A DNA stretch of 64,000 bases from Ochrobactrum sp. RH2CCR150 (GCA_014138095.1 JACGXE010000001.1:434001-498000); one strand, 5' to 3'. Positions 36,501 to 46,481 are shown, counted from the first letter of the stretch. Made by a program: numbers and translations. Notes: a model not told the origin generated them from the letters alone.

Positions 36501-39500
36501 CCGCTTGCTGCCGAAAGCCATGCCGCGCTGATTGCAGCACCTTTTGCGGTAATCTGGTTCGTCTCGCCGCTGATCGCATGGCTCGTCAGCCGTTCGGCCA
36601 AGCCGCAGGATACGCTTGAGGTTCTGTCATCCGACAAGTCGGATCTGCGCCGTTATGCGCGCCGGACCTGGCGTTATTTCGCCGAGTTTGCGAACGACGA
36701 AAACCATCATCTGCCGCCGGACAATTTCCAGGAAGACCCGCTGCCGGTGCTGGCGCAGCGCACTTCGCCGACCAATATCGGCGTCTATCTTCTGTCGATT
36801 GTCGCAGCCCGCGATTTCGGCTGGATTGGCTTTGACGAAACGGTCCAGCGTGTCGAGGCGACTGTCGATACGCTGGAAAAGATGGAGAAGTATCAGGGCC
36901 ATCTCTATAACTGGTACGAAACCAACACGCTGACCCCGATGCGCCCGCTCTATGTTTCGGCGGTCGATAGCGGCAATCTCGCCGGCCATCTGGTGACGCT
37001 GTCTTCGGCGCTCGAAGAATGGGCTGAAGCACCGTCCGTCTATGTCCAGGGCGATCTCGACGGCATCCTTGATGTCAACGACATCCTTGAGGAAACCATC
37101 GCGAATATCCCGGACGATCGCCGCATCCTGCGTCCGCTGCGCCGTCGTCTGGAAGAACGTACCGCCAATTTCCGCCGCGCCGTGCGCACCATCAAGGAAG
37201 AGCCGGAAACAGCATCCTTCCGCACGATCAACCTGTCGCTTTTCGCCAATGACATCGTGCGTCTGATGGAAGAACTCGACAGCGAGATCGAGACGCCCGC
37301 CAGCGGTGAGGCCAAGGAATGGGCGCGTATTCTGGTCGATACCTGTCAGGCGCATACCGATGACGCCATGGGCGAACGCGATACCGACGCGTTGCGCGAG
37401 CGCCTGCGCGATCTCGCAACACGTTCGCGTCAGCTAGCGTTCGATATGCAATTCGGCTTCCTTGAGCGCAAAGAGCGTCGCCTTCTGTCGATCGGTTTCC
37501 GCGTGCAGGAAAACGAACTGGATGAAAGCTGCTACGATCTTCTGGCATCCGAAGCGCGTCTGGCGAGCCTGTTCGCCATCGCCAAGGGCGACGTGCCGGT
37601 CGAGCATTGGTTCAAGCTTGGCCGTCTTCTGGTGCCGGTGGGCTGGAAGGGCGCTCTGCTCTCCTGGTCCGGCTCGATGTTCGAATATCTGATGCCGCCG
37701 CTGGTCATGTCCGAGCCGCTCGGTTCGCTGCTCGACCAGACGAATAAGCTTGTCGTGCAGCGCCAGATCGATTATGCGACCTCGCGCGGTCTGCCATGGG
37801 GCATTTCGGAAGCGGCGTTCAATGCGCGTGACGCGCATATGAACTACCAATATTCCAATTTCGGCGTGCCTAACCTGGGTCTCCAGCGCGGCCTGTCGCG
37901 CAATGCAGTTATCGCGCCTTATGCGAGCCTGCTCGCATCGCAATATCAGCCAGCGGCTGCCGTCGCCAACCTTAAGCGTCTGGCCAAGCTTGGCGCGCTG
38001 GGCCGCTATGGCTTCCACGATTCCGTGGACTTCACCCCGTCGCGTGTTCGCGAAGGCGAAACCTGTGCGGTCGTGAAGAACTATTATGCCCACCACCATG
38101 GCATGGCGATCATCGCGGTCAACAATGTGATCTTCGAAGGCCGTATGCGTGAGCGTTTCCACTCCGATCCGGTGATCGAAGCTGCCGAACTCCTGTTGCA
38201 GGAAAAGGCGCCGCGCGAAATCCCGATGATCTACGCCAAGACGGAAAATCCGATGCGCGTGGATTCGGGTGGTTTCGACGATGCGCCGATGCGCATCATC
38301 GACAAGCCGTTCAAGGCGCCGCGCACCACGCATATGATGTCGAACGGCCAATATGCGCTGATGGTCACGGCCAATGGTTCCGGCTACAGCCGCTGGCACA
38401 ATTGGGACATCACCCGTTTCCACGCCGATGCGTCGGAAGACCTTCAGGGGTCGTTCCTGTTCCTTCGCGATATGGAAAGCGGCTATTGGTGGTCGGCGAC
38501 CGGCGAACCGGTGCGCAATCCGGACGAAGAAACCAAGACAGTCTTCACCGAAGACAAGGCGGAATTCTACAAGACCGCCGGTGACATCAAGACCGTCATG
38601 GAAGTGATCGTCTCGTCGGAATATGACGGTGAGGGCCGCAGGCTCGACATCATCAATACGTCTGCGCGTGACCGCATCATCGAAGTTACCTCCTATGAGG
38701 AACTGGTGCTGACCGACAAGGACAGCGATGCCGCCCATCCGGCCTTTGCCAAGATGTTCGTCGAAACCGAAATCGCCGATAACGGTTCGACCATCTATGC
38801 CAAGCGCCGCAAGCGCGCGCCGTCCGATCCGGATATCCATGTGGCGCATTTCGTCACCGATCTGACCGGCGCTGTCCGTGAAACCGAGGTCGAAACCGAC
38901 CGTCGCGCCTTCATCGGTCGTGGCCGCAGCCTGCGCGATGCCATTGCGTTTGAACCGGGTGCGAAATTCACCGGCAGCCAGGGCTGCGTGCTCGATCCGA
39001 TTGCATCGGTGCGCACTCGCGTCCGCGTTCCGGCGCACAAGAAGGTGAGCCTTGTTTTCTGGACCTTCGCCGGTGGCAGCCGCGATGCGGTGGAACATGC
39101 CGTGGCGATGCATCGTCATCCGGAAAGCTTTGCCCGAGAGTTCTCACTGTCGTGGACCAGCTCGCAGGTACAGCTCTACCATATCGGCATCAAGCCGGCG
39201 GAAGCTGCCGATTATCAGAAGGTCGCGGCCTATCTGCTCTATCCGGAACGGACCTTGCGCCAGCCGCCGGAAACCATCGCCAGCGGTCTCGGCAAACAGT
39301 CCGATCTGTGGCCGATGTCTATTTCCGGCGATTATCCGATCTTCGCTCTGCGGATTGACAATGAAGCCGATCTCGAAGTGTTGCGTGGCGTGTTGCGCGC
39401 GCAGGAATATTGGCGCTCGAAGGGCCTCACCGTTGATGTGGTGGCGGTCAACGAACGTGCCTTCTCCTATGCGCAGGATACCCAACGCGCTATCGACTGG

Positions 39501-42242
39501 ATCGTGGAAGGTTTCCGCGCCCGGGGTGGTGGCCAGCCACACATCTTCGCGGTGCGCCGCGACCAGATGAGCGACGAAAGCTACAACACGCTTCTGGCTT
39601 CGGCACGCATCGTCATGCATGCGCAGAACGGCTCGCTTGCCGAGCAGCTGCGCCGCAGCGAGGAAATCACGGTGGATCTGGCCGCGCGCGACGCCAAGTC
39701 GGCAACGACCGGTCAGGCTGCGGTTCAGGGTCTCGGGGCTGCTGGTCTTGCACCCGCCGTTATCGAGCGCGGGTCCGGCAGCACGGAAGAACGCCGTCCG
39801 GTCGTCAAGCCGAAGGTCACCAATCGTCCGGCCCCAATGGGCGACGATCTCCAGTTCTGGAACGGCTATGGTGGTTTTGCAGAAGACGGCAGTTATGTTG
39901 TGCGGGTCAATGGCCTGACCAACACGCCGCATCCGTGGATCAACGTCATTTCCAATCCGTCCTTCGGTTTCCATGTCTCGGCGGAAGGTTCGGCCTTCAC
40001 CTGGGCTGGCAACAGCCGCGACTATCAGTTGACCCCATGGGCCAACGATCCGGTCACCAACCGTCCGGGCGAGGCGATCTATCTCCTCGACCGCGAAACA
40101 GGCCGCACCTTCGCGCCAACGTCGAATGTGCTGCGTGACGAGGCGGTGACCTATGAAGCGCGCCACAGCCATGGCTACAGCACCTTTGCGGCGCAGCATG
40201 GTGAACTGGCGCTGGAACTGACCCATATCGTCGATGCTGACAAGCCGGTGCGCCTGTCACGCCTGACGGTCACCAACAAGGGCCGCTCCAAGCGCAAGCT
40301 GCGCGCCTATGGTTATGTCGAATGGGTGCTCGGCAATGCCCGCGCCAAGAACGTGCCGTTCATCGTGCCGTCGCATGATGACGAACTGGGCGCGCTCTTC
40401 GCAGGCAATCCGTACCATCCGGACAAGTCTGGCCAGATCGCCTTCTTTGCGGCGACTGAAAAGCCGCAATCGGTGACTGCCGATCGCAGCGAGTTCATCG
40501 GCACCACCGGTTCGGTGGACAGGCCGGAAGTCGTGCTTGCAGGCAAGGCACTGTCCAATACAGTGGAAGCCGGACGCGATCCGTGCGCGGCGCTGGCGCT
40601 CGACGTTGAAGTCGGACCGGGCGAAAGCCGTGAACTGGTGTTCCTGCTCGGCAATGCTGCCGATCAGGCGCAGGCGAAGAAGCTGATCTCCGACACCCGC
40701 AGCGCGTCTTTCGAAGACAAGCTGCAGGCGGCGAAGAACCAGTGGGAAACGCTCTTCAACCGCGTGCAGGTGAAGACGCCCGACCCATCATTCGACCTTC
40801 TGGTCAATGGCTGGCTGCCTTATCAGGCGATTGCCTGCCGTATCTGGGCACGCGCCGCCTTCTATCAGGCCAGCGGTGCCTTCGGCTTCCGCGACCAGTT
40901 GCAGGACACGCTGTCGCTGCTGCTCATTGATCCGACGCTCGCCCGCGCGCAGATCCTCAATGCGGCATCGCGTCAGTTCCCTGAAGGCGATGTCCAGCAT
41001 TGGTGGCTGCCTGCCACGGGTGCCGGTGTGCGCACGCTGATTTCGGACGATGTGGTCTGGCTCGGCTATGGCACGTCGCTTTATGTCGAGACGACGGGCG
41101 ACCGTTCTATCCTCGATGAAAAGCTGCCCTTCCTTGTCGGGCGCAAGCTGGAAGAAGGCGAACATGATGCCTTCTATGAGCCGGAAATCTCCAAGGACAC
41201 GGTGAGCCTTTATGAGCATTGCGCGCTGGCGCTCGACCTCGCGGTTGATCGCACCGGCCAGCATGGTCTGCCGCTGATCCTCGGCGGCGACTGGAACGAC
41301 GGCATGAACCTTGTCGGCGTGAAGGGACAAGGCGAAAGCGTGTGGCTCGGCTGGTTCCTGGCCTATACGCTGCGTCAGTTCATCCCGATTGCCGAGGCGC
41401 GCAAGGACAAGACGCGCGTCGACATCTGGAAAGCGCATCTGGAAAGCCTGACGGCTGCTCTGGATCGCGACGGCTGGGATGGCGAGTGGTATCGCCGCGG
41501 TTTCTACGACAACGGCGCGCCGCTTGGCTCAAAAGACAGCGACGAATGCCAGATCGACGCCATTGCGCAGTCCTGGAGCGTTTTGTCCGGCGTTGCCGAT
41601 CCGAAGCGCGCCGAACAGGCGATGGCTTCGCTCGAAAAGCGTCTGCTGGATGATGAGGGCGAATTGCTTCGCCTCTTCACGCCGCCTTTCGACAAGACCG
41701 TGCAGGAGCCGGGTTACATCAAGGGCTATCCGCCCGGCGTTCGCGAGAATGGCGGTCAGTATACCCATGGCGCAACATGGGCCATTCTGGCGCTGGCCCG
41801 CATGGGCAAGGCGGCGGAAGCCTGGCATCTGTTCTCACTGATCAGCCCGGTCAATCATGGCCGCAACCCGGATGTCTATCGTGTCGAACCTTACGTGATC
41901 GCAGCCGACATCTATTCCGTCGAGCCGCGGCGCGGACAGGGCGGCTGGACCTGGTATACAGGCTCGGCTGGCTGGTTCTACCGCGTGGCGACCGAGGGCA
42001 TCCTCGGCGTGACAAAGCGCGGCGACAGGCTGCATCTCGATCCGGCGTTGCCGCCGGAATGGGATGGCTATGAAGCCGAACTTCGCTTCGGCGAGGCGCT
42101 CTATCGGGTCAAGGTTGTCGCTGGTGCCAAGGACAAGACGATCAAGCTCAACGGTCGCAAGGTCGGCAAACCGGATGAAGGCGTGCCGATCAAGCCGGAT
42201 GGCGAACACGAAATTGTGGTAGAGCTTCCCAAACAGAAGTGA
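33582..42242 (+). CDS. cgs: Cyclic beta-1,2-glucan synthase
   Basis: 2886 residues, the giant inner-membrane enzyme (NdvB/ChvB/Cgs) that initiates, elongates, length-controls and cyclises periplasmic beta-1,2-glucan. Membrane segments cluster near residues 431-480, 835-880 and 960-1000. The glycosyltransferase (GT84) part carries the metal/UDP-glucose motif LDADTRLT near residue 648 and a downstream RHHRWARGDWQ motif. The C-terminal GH94-type phosphorylase domain, which sets glucan length, has GGDWNDGMN near residue 2568 with the expected catalytic aspartate. In Brucella the glucan is a virulence factor; in rhizobia it is needed for osmotic adaptation and host infection. The ATG at 33582 gives a low-complexity Ser/Thr-rich N-terminus, so a start further in (an ATG lies at residue 28) is possible. 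It is monocistronic. Confidence 0.97.
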   Translation: MPELSSSHSNSTSTENTSSKPPKANSPMEPKSTGQGGFDQIPPEQPSPIRALYKTEDELRVLASTVARGENIPLPGYLAFPFDQRLSENGKLILHAYRASDAASRAGETITPAAQWLLDNHYQIDKNVQQARRDLPRRFIRQLPPYKAVEGMPRIFALAWLYVAHTDSNFSLKTLTAIVQGFQEVEPLKIGELWALPSAVRYFLIENARRLALRVDRARDMRNLANTAADRIVVADGAELDSVLAQYAQAARDSTFATHLLYRLRSASTDTTAAASWLERILEQEGSNPEDAIVEEHARQSTGGVTMGNIIRSLKSIDDVDWETWFETVNEVDAILRDHSDFELLDFRSRNAYRVTIEKLARYSDMSEIDITWAALMLAEEGQRAEQAGHPQAEGKGSIAYYLSGDGRSELEKVCGYKAPFGVKALRFYRGLGLLGLFIPTAIFTILILLLVNYCMSRAGLSTDLRTLFTLLAIFPAMDASYSLFNALVPWFVQPTRLIGFEYKEGLPEEARTLVAVPTFITSRDSIDEQIRNLEVHYLTNPRGEIYFALVSDWVDAKQEISSADMEIYEYAREEIAKLNEHYTGGDQPRFFLMHRRRLFNDKQNCWMGWERKRGKLHELNLLLRGDQDTSFFPPDERLPKEIKYVMTLDADTRLTPESVTNLAGKLSHPLNRPVIDEKTGKVVRGYGILQPRVTPSLTTGDEASFLQRVFSVNRGIDPYVFAVSDTYQDLLGEGTFTGKGLYDIDAFEAALKDRVPENTLLSHDLLEGGYARAALVSDVEVVEDYPTGYNVDVSRHHRWARGDWQLLPWLFSTNRGVSATTRWKMVDNLRRSLNPILWLLAAVVGWSVLPLGAAAVWQGFLIVSMFVAPTFGIVTNLIPVNMDYSLKGHAQSVLTDIALGTADVALRTTFIAHSAFLMADAIARTVYRLFVSRRNLLEWRTAAQAKTSPDTLLFYFQLMWPAMAIAGLAILFPLAAESHAALIAAPFAVIWFVSPLIAWLVSRSAKPQDTLEVLSSDKSDLRRYARRTWRYFAEFANDENHHLPPDNFQEDPLPVLAQRTSPTNIGVYLLSIVAARDFGWIGFDETVQRVEATVDTLEKMEKYQGHLYNWYETNTLTPMRPLYVSAVDSGNLAGHLVTLSSALEEWAEAPSVYVQGDLDGILDVNDILEETIANIPDDRRILRPLRRRLEERTANFRRAVRTIKEEPETASFRTINLSLFANDIVRLMEELDSEIETPASGEAKEWARILVDTCQAHTDDAMGERDTDALRERLRDLATRSRQLAFDMQFGFLERKERRLLSIGFRVQENELDESCYDLLASEARLASLFAIAKGDVPVEHWFKLGRLLVPVGWKGALLSWSGSMFEYLMPPLVMSEPLGSLLDQTNKLVVQRQIDYATSRGLPWGISEAAFNARDAHMNYQYSNFGVPNLGLQRGLSRNAVIAPYASLLASQYQPAAAVANLKRLAKLGALGRYGFHDSVDFTPSRVREGETCAVVKNYYAHHHGMAIIAVNNVIFEGRMRERFHSDPVIEAAELLLQEKAPREIPMIYAKTENPMRVDSGGFDDAPMRIIDKPFKAPRTTHMMSNGQYALMVTANGSGYSRWHNWDITRFHADASEDLQGSFLFLRDMESGYWWSATGEPVRNPDEETKTVFTEDKAEFYKTAGDIKTVMEVIVSSEYDGEGRRLDIINTSARDRIIEVTSYEELVLTDKDSDAAHPAFAKMFVETEIADNGSTIYAKRRKRAPSDPDIHVAHFVTDLTGAVRETEVETDRRAFIGRGRSLRDAIAFEPGAKFTGSQGCVLDPIASVRTRVRVPAHKKVSLVFWTFAGGSRDAVEHAVAMHRHPESFAREFSLSWTSSQVQLYHIGIKPAEAADYQKVAAYLLYPERTLRQPPETIASGLGKQSDLWPMSISGDYPIFALRIDNEADLEVLRGVLRAQEYWRSKGLTVDVVAVNERAFSYAQDTQRAIDWIVEGFRARGGGQPHIFAVRRDQMSDESYNTLLASARIVMHAQNGSLAEQLRRSEEITVDLAARDAKSATTGQAAVQGLGAAGLAPAVIERGSGSTEERRPVVKPKVTNRPAPMGDDLQFWNGYGGFAEDGSYVVRVNGLTNTPHPWINVISNPSFGFHVSAEGSAFTWAGNSRDYQLTPWANDPVTNRPGEAIYLLDRETGRTFAPTSNVLRDEAVTYEARHSHGYSTFAAQHGELALELTHIVDADKPVRLSRLTVTNKGRSKRKLRAYGYVEWVLGNARAKNVPFIVPSHDDELGALFAGNPYHPDKSGQIAFFAATEKPQSVTADRSEFIGTTGSVDRPEVVLAGKALSNTVEAGRDPCAALALDVEVGPGESRELVFLLGNAADQAQAKKLISDTRSASFEDKLQAAKNQWETLFNRVQVKTPDPSFDLLVNGWLPYQAIACRIWARAAFYQASGAFGFRDQLQDTLSLLLIDPTLARAQILNAASRQFPEGDVQHWWLPATGAGVRTLISDDVVWLGYGTSLYVETTGDRSILDEKLPFLVGRKLEEGEHDAFYEPEISKDTVSLYEHCALALDLAVDRTGQHGLPLILGGDWNDGMNLVGVKGQGESVWLGWFLAYTLRQFIPIAEARKDKTRVDIWKAHLESLTAALDRDGWDGEWYRRGFYDNGAPLGSKDSDECQIDAIAQSWSVLSGVADPKRAEQAMASLEKRLLDDEGELLRLFTPPFDKTVQEPGYIKGYPPGVRENGGQYTHGATWAILALARMGKAAEAWHLFSLISPVNHGRNPDVYRVEPYVIAADIYSVEPRRGQGGWTWYTGSAGWFYRVATEGILGVTKRGDRLHLDPALPPEWDGYEAELRFGEALYRVKVVAGAKDKTIKLNGRKVGKPDEGVPIKPDGEHEIVVELPKQK

Positions 42243-42250
42243 ACCGATTA

Positions 42251-42276
42251 AAAAGGCGGGTGAAAACCCGCCTTTT
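42251..42276 (+). terminator. Intrinsic terminator of cgs
   Basis: AAAAGGCGGGT (42251-42261) pairs with ACCCGCCTTTT (42266-42276) around a GAAA loop, eight bases after the stop codon. Confidence 0.92.
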
Positions 42277-42298
42277 GCACGACTCAGGGCTTATTCTT

Positions 42299-42348
42299 GA
42301 GCATTATCCTACGCAAAACCGCTACGCACTTTTGCTGGAAATGCTCTA
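42299..42348. repeat. Intergenic palindromic repeat (copy 2, inverted)
   Basis: The reverse complement begins AGAGCATTTCCAGCAAAAG and ends GATAATGCTC. By eye it differs from the 2561-2609 copy at two positions. It lies between the cgs terminator and pncB. Confidence 0.82.
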
Positions 42349-42401
42349 AGTAGATCCAGATGCCTGTGCCATCGGATACTTGTTATTTTCTGGAGGCCGT
42401 C

Positions 42402-43706
42402 ATGGCCAGAACTGATATCGCGCGCCGTGTCTATAACCACGCCTGGAAGCTCGATCCGATTATCCGCAGCCTGCTGGATACGGATTTCTACAAGCTTCTG
42501 ATGCTCCAGATGATCTGGGGTCTCTACCCCAAGGTGGACGCGACCTTCTCGCTCATCAACCGCACGACCTCGGTGCGGCTTGCCGACGAGATCGACGAAG
42601 GCGAGCTGCGCGCACAGCTTGATCATGCGCGCACGCTGCGCTTTTCCAAGAAGGAAATGATCTGGCTGGCGGGTAATACATTCTATGGCCGCAAGCAGAT
42701 TTTCCAGCCTGAATTTTTGGCATGGCTGCATGATTTCCAGCTGCCGGAATATGAGCTTCGTCGCAAGGACGGGCAGTATGAGCTGCATTTCCATGGGCCG
42801 TGGTCTCACACTTCCATGTGGGAAATTCCAGCACTTGCCATCATCAATGAGTTGCGTTCGCGCGCGGCGATGAAGAATCTCGGGCCGTTCTCGCTCGATG
42901 TGCTCTATGCCCGCGCCAAGGCCAAGATGTGGAGCAAGGTGGAGCGCTTGCGCCTGTTGCCCGACCTGAAAATTTCGGATTTCGGCACCCGCCGCCGCCA
43001 TTCTTTCCTGTGGCAGCGCTGGTGCGTCGAGGCGCTGAAGGAAGGCATTGGCGGTTCCTTCACCGGCACCAGCAACGTGCTTCTGGCCATGGATACCGAC
43101 CTTGAAGCGCTCGGCACCAATGCGCATGAATTGCCGATGGTGCTGGCGGCACTCGCCAAAACCGATGAGGAACTACGCAGCGCCCCTTACCGCGTGTTGC
43201 AGGACTGGAATCGTTACTATGGCGGCAATCTGCTGATCGTCCTGCCGGATGCCTTCGGCACTGCGGCCTTTCTGCGTAATGCGCCGGACTGGGTTGCTGA
43301 CTGGACAGGTTTCCGTCCCGACAGCGCCCCGCCCGTCGAAGGCGGCGAGCGCATCATCGAATGGTGGAAGTCACGCGGCAAAGATCCGCGTGAAAAGCTG
43401 CTTATTTTCTCCGATGCGCTGGATGTCGATACGATCGAAGATACCTATCGTCACTTCGAAGGCCGTGTGCGTATGAGCTTCGGCTGGGGCACCAACCTCA
43501 CCAATGATTTCATGGGTTGTGCGCCGAAAAACATCGAAGGGCTGAACGCCATTTCGCTGGTCTGTAAGGTAACGGATGCCAATGGCCATCCGGCGGTCAA
43601 GCTTTCCGACAATCCGCAGAAAGCGACAGGCGATCCGAAGGAAGTGGCGCGTTATCTCAAATTCTTCGGCAATGAAGAGAGGGTGGAGCAGCTCGTCAGG
43701 GTGTGA
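42402..43706 (+). CDS. pncB: Nicotinate phosphoribosyltransferase
   Basis: 434 residues from the ATG at 42402, which has GGAGG seven bases upstream; the frame is open 14 codons further. It joins nicotinate and PRPP, coupled to ATP hydrolysis, giving nicotinate mononucleotide for NAD salvage. The N-terminal [14 protein letters not shown] and the block [12 protein letters not shown] are characteristic, as are GTSNVLLA and [10 protein letters not shown] near the C-terminus. It converges on the PhzF gene with a 17-base gap and no obvious terminator between. Confidence 0.96.
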   Translation: MARTDIARRVYNHAWKLDPIIRSLLDTDFYKLLMLQMIWGLYPKVDATFSLINRTTSVRLADEIDEGELRAQLDHARTLRFSKKEMIWLAGNTFYGRKQIFQPEFLAWLHDFQLPEYELRRKDGQYELHFHGPWSHTSMWEIPALAIINELRSRAAMKNLGPFSLDVLYARAKAKMWSKVERLRLLPDLKISDFGTRRRHSFLWQRWCVEALKEGIGGSFTGTSNVLLAMDTDLEALGTNAHELPMVLAALAKTDEELRSAPYRVLQDWNRYYGGNLLIVLPDAFGTAAFLRNAPDWVADWTGFRPDSAPPVEGGERIIEWWKSRGKDPREKLLIFSDALDVDTIEDTYRHFEGRVRMSFGWGTNLTNDFMGCAPKNIEGLNAISLVCKVTDANGHPAVKLSDNPQKATGDPKEVARYLKFFGNEERVEQLVRV

Positions 43707-43723
43707 CGGGCTGCTCAACCTGT

Positions 43724-44572
43724 CTATTCCATCAGTCGTGCTGTGCCGGACAGCCGGATCGATCCGCCGCGTTCCGTGCCGATCTCGGCGCGAATATGCG
43801 ATGGGCTTCCCATGTCCTCGCCCTGAAACACTTCGATCTCGCCGCCATGCGGCCAGCCGATATCACGCAGATAGGCGGCAAAGGCCGCCGTGGAAGCGCC
43901 CGTTGCCGGGTCTTCATAGACGCCGCCGGCTGCAAACGGATTGCGGCTGTGGAAGCGCTGCGGCGTTTCCGAATGGATGAGCAGGATGGTCGTCCAGCCC
44001 TGCCGTTTCATCATCACACGCCCACGCGCCAGATCATAATGCATCGAGGCCAGCTTCTCGCGTGAGCGCAGCGGTAGCAATATGTGGTCTGCGCCTGCAT
44101 GGATCAACGCGGGCGGAATGCCCGGCGCAAGATCGTCCTTGTCGTAACTGAACAGCGACAGAGCCTGTTCCACCTCGACTTCGGCGGCTGCACGGTTGCG
44201 CGTCGGCGGTGATTGCAGGCTGGCGGCGAACAGCTCACCTTCCTTGCGACCGTCAACGCTGATGGTGCTGCCATTGAGCTTCAGATTGAAATGTCCGTCG
44301 CCCATGCGCATGGCCAGCGCTGCACCGAGAGCAATGGTGGCATGGCCGCAGAACGGCACTTCCATTTCGGGCGCGAAATAGCGTACGCGCCAGCTTTCGC
44401 CATCCGGCATGGCGAAAGCTGTTTCAGAAAAGCCAACCTCCTTGGCAATTTTCTGCATTTCCTCTGGAGAGGGAAGGCGGTCCGCAATCAGCACGCCTGC
44501 TGGGTTGCCGCCCTGATTGCCTTGCGAGAAGGCTGCGATGCGCAAGACGTCCACTGATTTGTCCTTCGCCAT
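43724..44572 (-). CDS. PhzF-family epimerase/isomerase
   Basis: About 282 residues from the ATG at 44572, seven codons inside the longest frame. PhzF-fold features include FSQGNQGGNPAGVLI, the catalytic glutamate region FSETAFAM, the CGHATIALG motif, and DPATGASTAAFAAYL near the C-terminus. The fold is that of diaminopimelate epimerase; apart from PhzF in phenazine synthesis, most members have unknown substrates. There are no phenazine genes here. Confidence 0.88.
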   Translation of the reverse strand: MAKDKSVDVLRIAAFSQGNQGGNPAGVLIADRLPSPEEMQKIAKEVGFSETAFAMPDGESWRVRYFAPEMEVPFCGHATIALGAALAMRMGDGHFNLKLNGSTISVDGRKEGELFAASLQSPPTRNRAAAEVEVEQALSLFSYDKDDLAPGIPPALIHAGADHILLPLRSREKLASMHYDLARGRVMMKRQGWTTILLIHSETPQRFHSRNPFAAGGVYEDPATGASTAAFAAYLRDIGWPHGGEIEVFQGEDMGSPSHIRAEIGTERGGSIRLSGTARLME

Positions 44573-44669
44573 ATTCGATTCTCTCCCACCCACTCTCTAT
44601 AGAAGGCGCGAATTGAGTCGGGTCAATGGCGTAGGTTAGAAGGTGCTGTCTTATCTGTAGATGACGGAA

Positions 44670-45596
44670 TCAATCGCGCATTTCTGTGGCCCAGGGCGGG
44701 TTCGCACCTGCGCGGGAAACGGTGACTGCCGCAGCCCGAACACCAAGCGCGACAGCGGAATGAATCTGGTCTTCGTTGAGATTCTCGATGGCGGCCTTGT
44801 TGAGCAGGCCCTGATTGTGCAGGCTCACCAGAATGCCCGCATTGACGGTATCGCCCGCACCGACCGTGTCCACCACATCAACCTTGACGCCGGGCACACG
44901 CACCGTTGCACCGGCCGTATAGGCATCGGCGCCATGAGCGCCCTTTGTGATGACGATCAGCTTTGGACCGAGTTTCAGCCATTCGGCGGCGATTTCATCA
45001 TGACTGCCATGTTCGCCAAACCAGTTGAGATCTTCGTCCGACAGCTTCACGATATCCGCCAGCGCGATCATGCGCTTCATGCGGGCCAGATGCTTCTCGC
45101 GGTCGGTGATGAAACCGGCACGGATATTGGGATCGAGGAACATGACCCGCTTTGGCGCTTCACGGGTCATCAGCGCTTCATAGACGCTGCCGCACGGCTC
45201 GGAAATCAGGCTGATGCAGCCAAACAGCATGGCGTCGATGCTGTCATCCACGAAAGGCATATCGCTTTCGGAAAGCATGCGGCCAGCCGTATTCTCATCG
45301 TAGAAAGCATAGCGCGCCTGACCGTCCACAAGGCGGACGAAGGCAAGCGTTGTCGGGCGATCCGAAATGGCGGCAAAGGAATAATCGACGTTGGAGCGCG
45401 CCAGTGTGTCACGCAGCACTTCGCCGAAGAAATCGGAGGAAATGCCGGAGAAGAAGCCGGTCGGCACGCCAAGCCGCCCAAGCGCTATGGCCGAGTTGAA
45501 AACCGAACCGCCCGCAAAAGGCACAAAGGCCGTTTCGCCGGTCGCGGTTTCGCGTGGCAGCATGTCGATCAGGGCTTCACCGCAACAAAGGATCAT
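44670..45596 (-). CDS. PfkB-family sugar kinase (fructokinase-like)
   Basis: 308 residues. The ribokinase-fold signatures are present: GGSVFNSAIALGRLG near the N-terminus and the anion-hole motif DTVGAGDTVNAG, with the catalytic aspartate, near the C-terminus. The opening CCGEALIDMLP fits the fructokinase branch, but the substrate is inferred. A possible LacI-type operator lies about 30 bases upstream. The SDR gene upstream ends in its own hairpin, so this gene probably has its own promoter. Confidence 0.87.
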   Translation of the reverse strand: MILCCGEALIDMLPRETATGETAFVPFAGGSVFNSAIALGRLGVPTGFFSGISSDFFGEVLRDTLARSNVDYSFAAISDRPTTLAFVRLVDGQARYAFYDENTAGRMLSESDMPFVDDSIDAMLFGCISLISEPCGSVYEALMTREAPKRVMFLDPNIRAGFITDREKHLARMKRMIALADIVKLSDEDLNWFGEHGSHDEIAAEWLKLGPKLIVITKGAHGADAYTAGATVRVPGVKVDVVDTVGAGDTVNAGILVSLHNQGLLNKAAIENLNEDQIHSAVALGVRAAAVTVSRAGANPPWATEMRD

Positions 45597-45621
45597 GGCT
45601 CGGTCTACTGTTGAATTGGAT

Positions 45622-45636
45622 TTTAAATCGATTAAA
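45622..45636. promoter_or_regulatory. Possible LacI/GalR-type operator upstream of the sugar kinase
   Basis: The near-palindrome TTTAAATCGATTAAA has the central AATCGATT that fits the AANCGNTT core of LacI-family operators. It sits 26 bases before the kinase start codon. No LacI-type gene is visible in the window. Confidence 0.35.
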
Positions 45637-45644
45637 GCGAACTA

Positions 45645-45679
45645 AACAAAAAGCGCGGTGTTTTTCAACAGCCGCGCTT
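45645..45679 (-). terminator. Intrinsic terminator of the SDR gene
   Basis: AAGCGCGG (45651-45658) pairs with CCGCGCTT (45672-45679). On the minus strand it is followed by TTTTTGTTTAG. Confidence 0.8.
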
Positions 45680-45689
45680 GGTATTTTTG

Positions 45690-46481
45690 TCAGACGTGCT
45701 GGCCGCCATTGATATGTATTTCCGATCCAGTGACATAGGACGAAGCCTCGGTGCACAGGAAGTAGATGGTTTCCGCGACTTCCGAGGTTTTGCCGAGGCG
45801 GCGCATGGGCAATTGTTCGACCAGCTTTTCCGTGCCCGGCGACAGGATCGCTGTGTCGATTTCGCCCGGCGCAATGGCGTTGACGCGGATGCCATAGGGA
45901 CCGAAATCCGAAGCCATTTCGCGGGTCAGCGAGGAAAGCGCCGCTTTGGACGTAGCATAGGCGGTGCCCGCAAAGGGGTGAACGCGACTGCCGGCAATCG
46001 AGGTCACGTTGACGACGGAGCCCTGTGCTACTTCGAGTTCCTTGAACAGACCGCGCGCCAGCATGATCGGGGCCATGAAATTGACCTGAAACACGTCGCG
46101 CCATACGGCCATCGGCGTTTCGATCGAATTCAGGCGGCGTCCACCATCGGCTTTCGGCGAAATGCCCGCATTGTTGACGAGCGCATGCAGTTTGCTGCCA
46201 TTGGCCTCCAGGCGACGGCGGATTTCGGCAATTGCTTTGCCGACATCTTCCTGATCAGCCAGATCGACCTTGATATGGTCTTCCGGTCCGGCGGGCCATG
46301 GGCAATTATCGGAAAAATCCTGCCGCGAGCAGGTAATCACGCGCCAGCCCGCGCGTGAAAAACGCTTGACGGTCGCATGGCCGATACCGCGGCTGGCGCC
46401 GGTCAGAACCAGCGTCTTGCGCTCTTCGTCAACCTTCGGGCCTTCGGACTGGGACGCATCTGTTCTGGTCATTTGGGTCAT
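45690..46481 (-). CDS. SDR-family NAD(P)-dependent oxidoreductase
   Basis: 263 residues of a classical short-chain dehydrogenase. The cofactor loop TGASRGIG is near residue 28, NNAG is in the middle, and the catalytic Ser and YATSK follow. The C-terminal GGQHV ending is usual. An N-terminal extension of about 20 polar residues precedes the fold. The substrate is unknown. It lies upstream of a sugar kinase on the same strand, but a terminator separates them. Confidence 0.9.
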   Translation of the reverse strand: MTQMTRTDASQSEGPKVDEERKTLVLTGASRGIGHATVKRFSRAGWRVITCSRQDFSDNCPWPAGPEDHIKVDLADQEDVGKAIAEIRRRLEANGSKLHALVNNAGISPKADGGRRLNSIETPMAVWRDVFQVNFMAPIMLARGLFKELEVAQGSVVNVTSIAGSRVHPFAGTAYATSKAALSSLTREMASDFGPYGIRVNAIAPGEIDTAILSPGTEKLVEQLPMRRLGKTSEVAETIYFLCTEASSYVTGSEIHINGGQHV

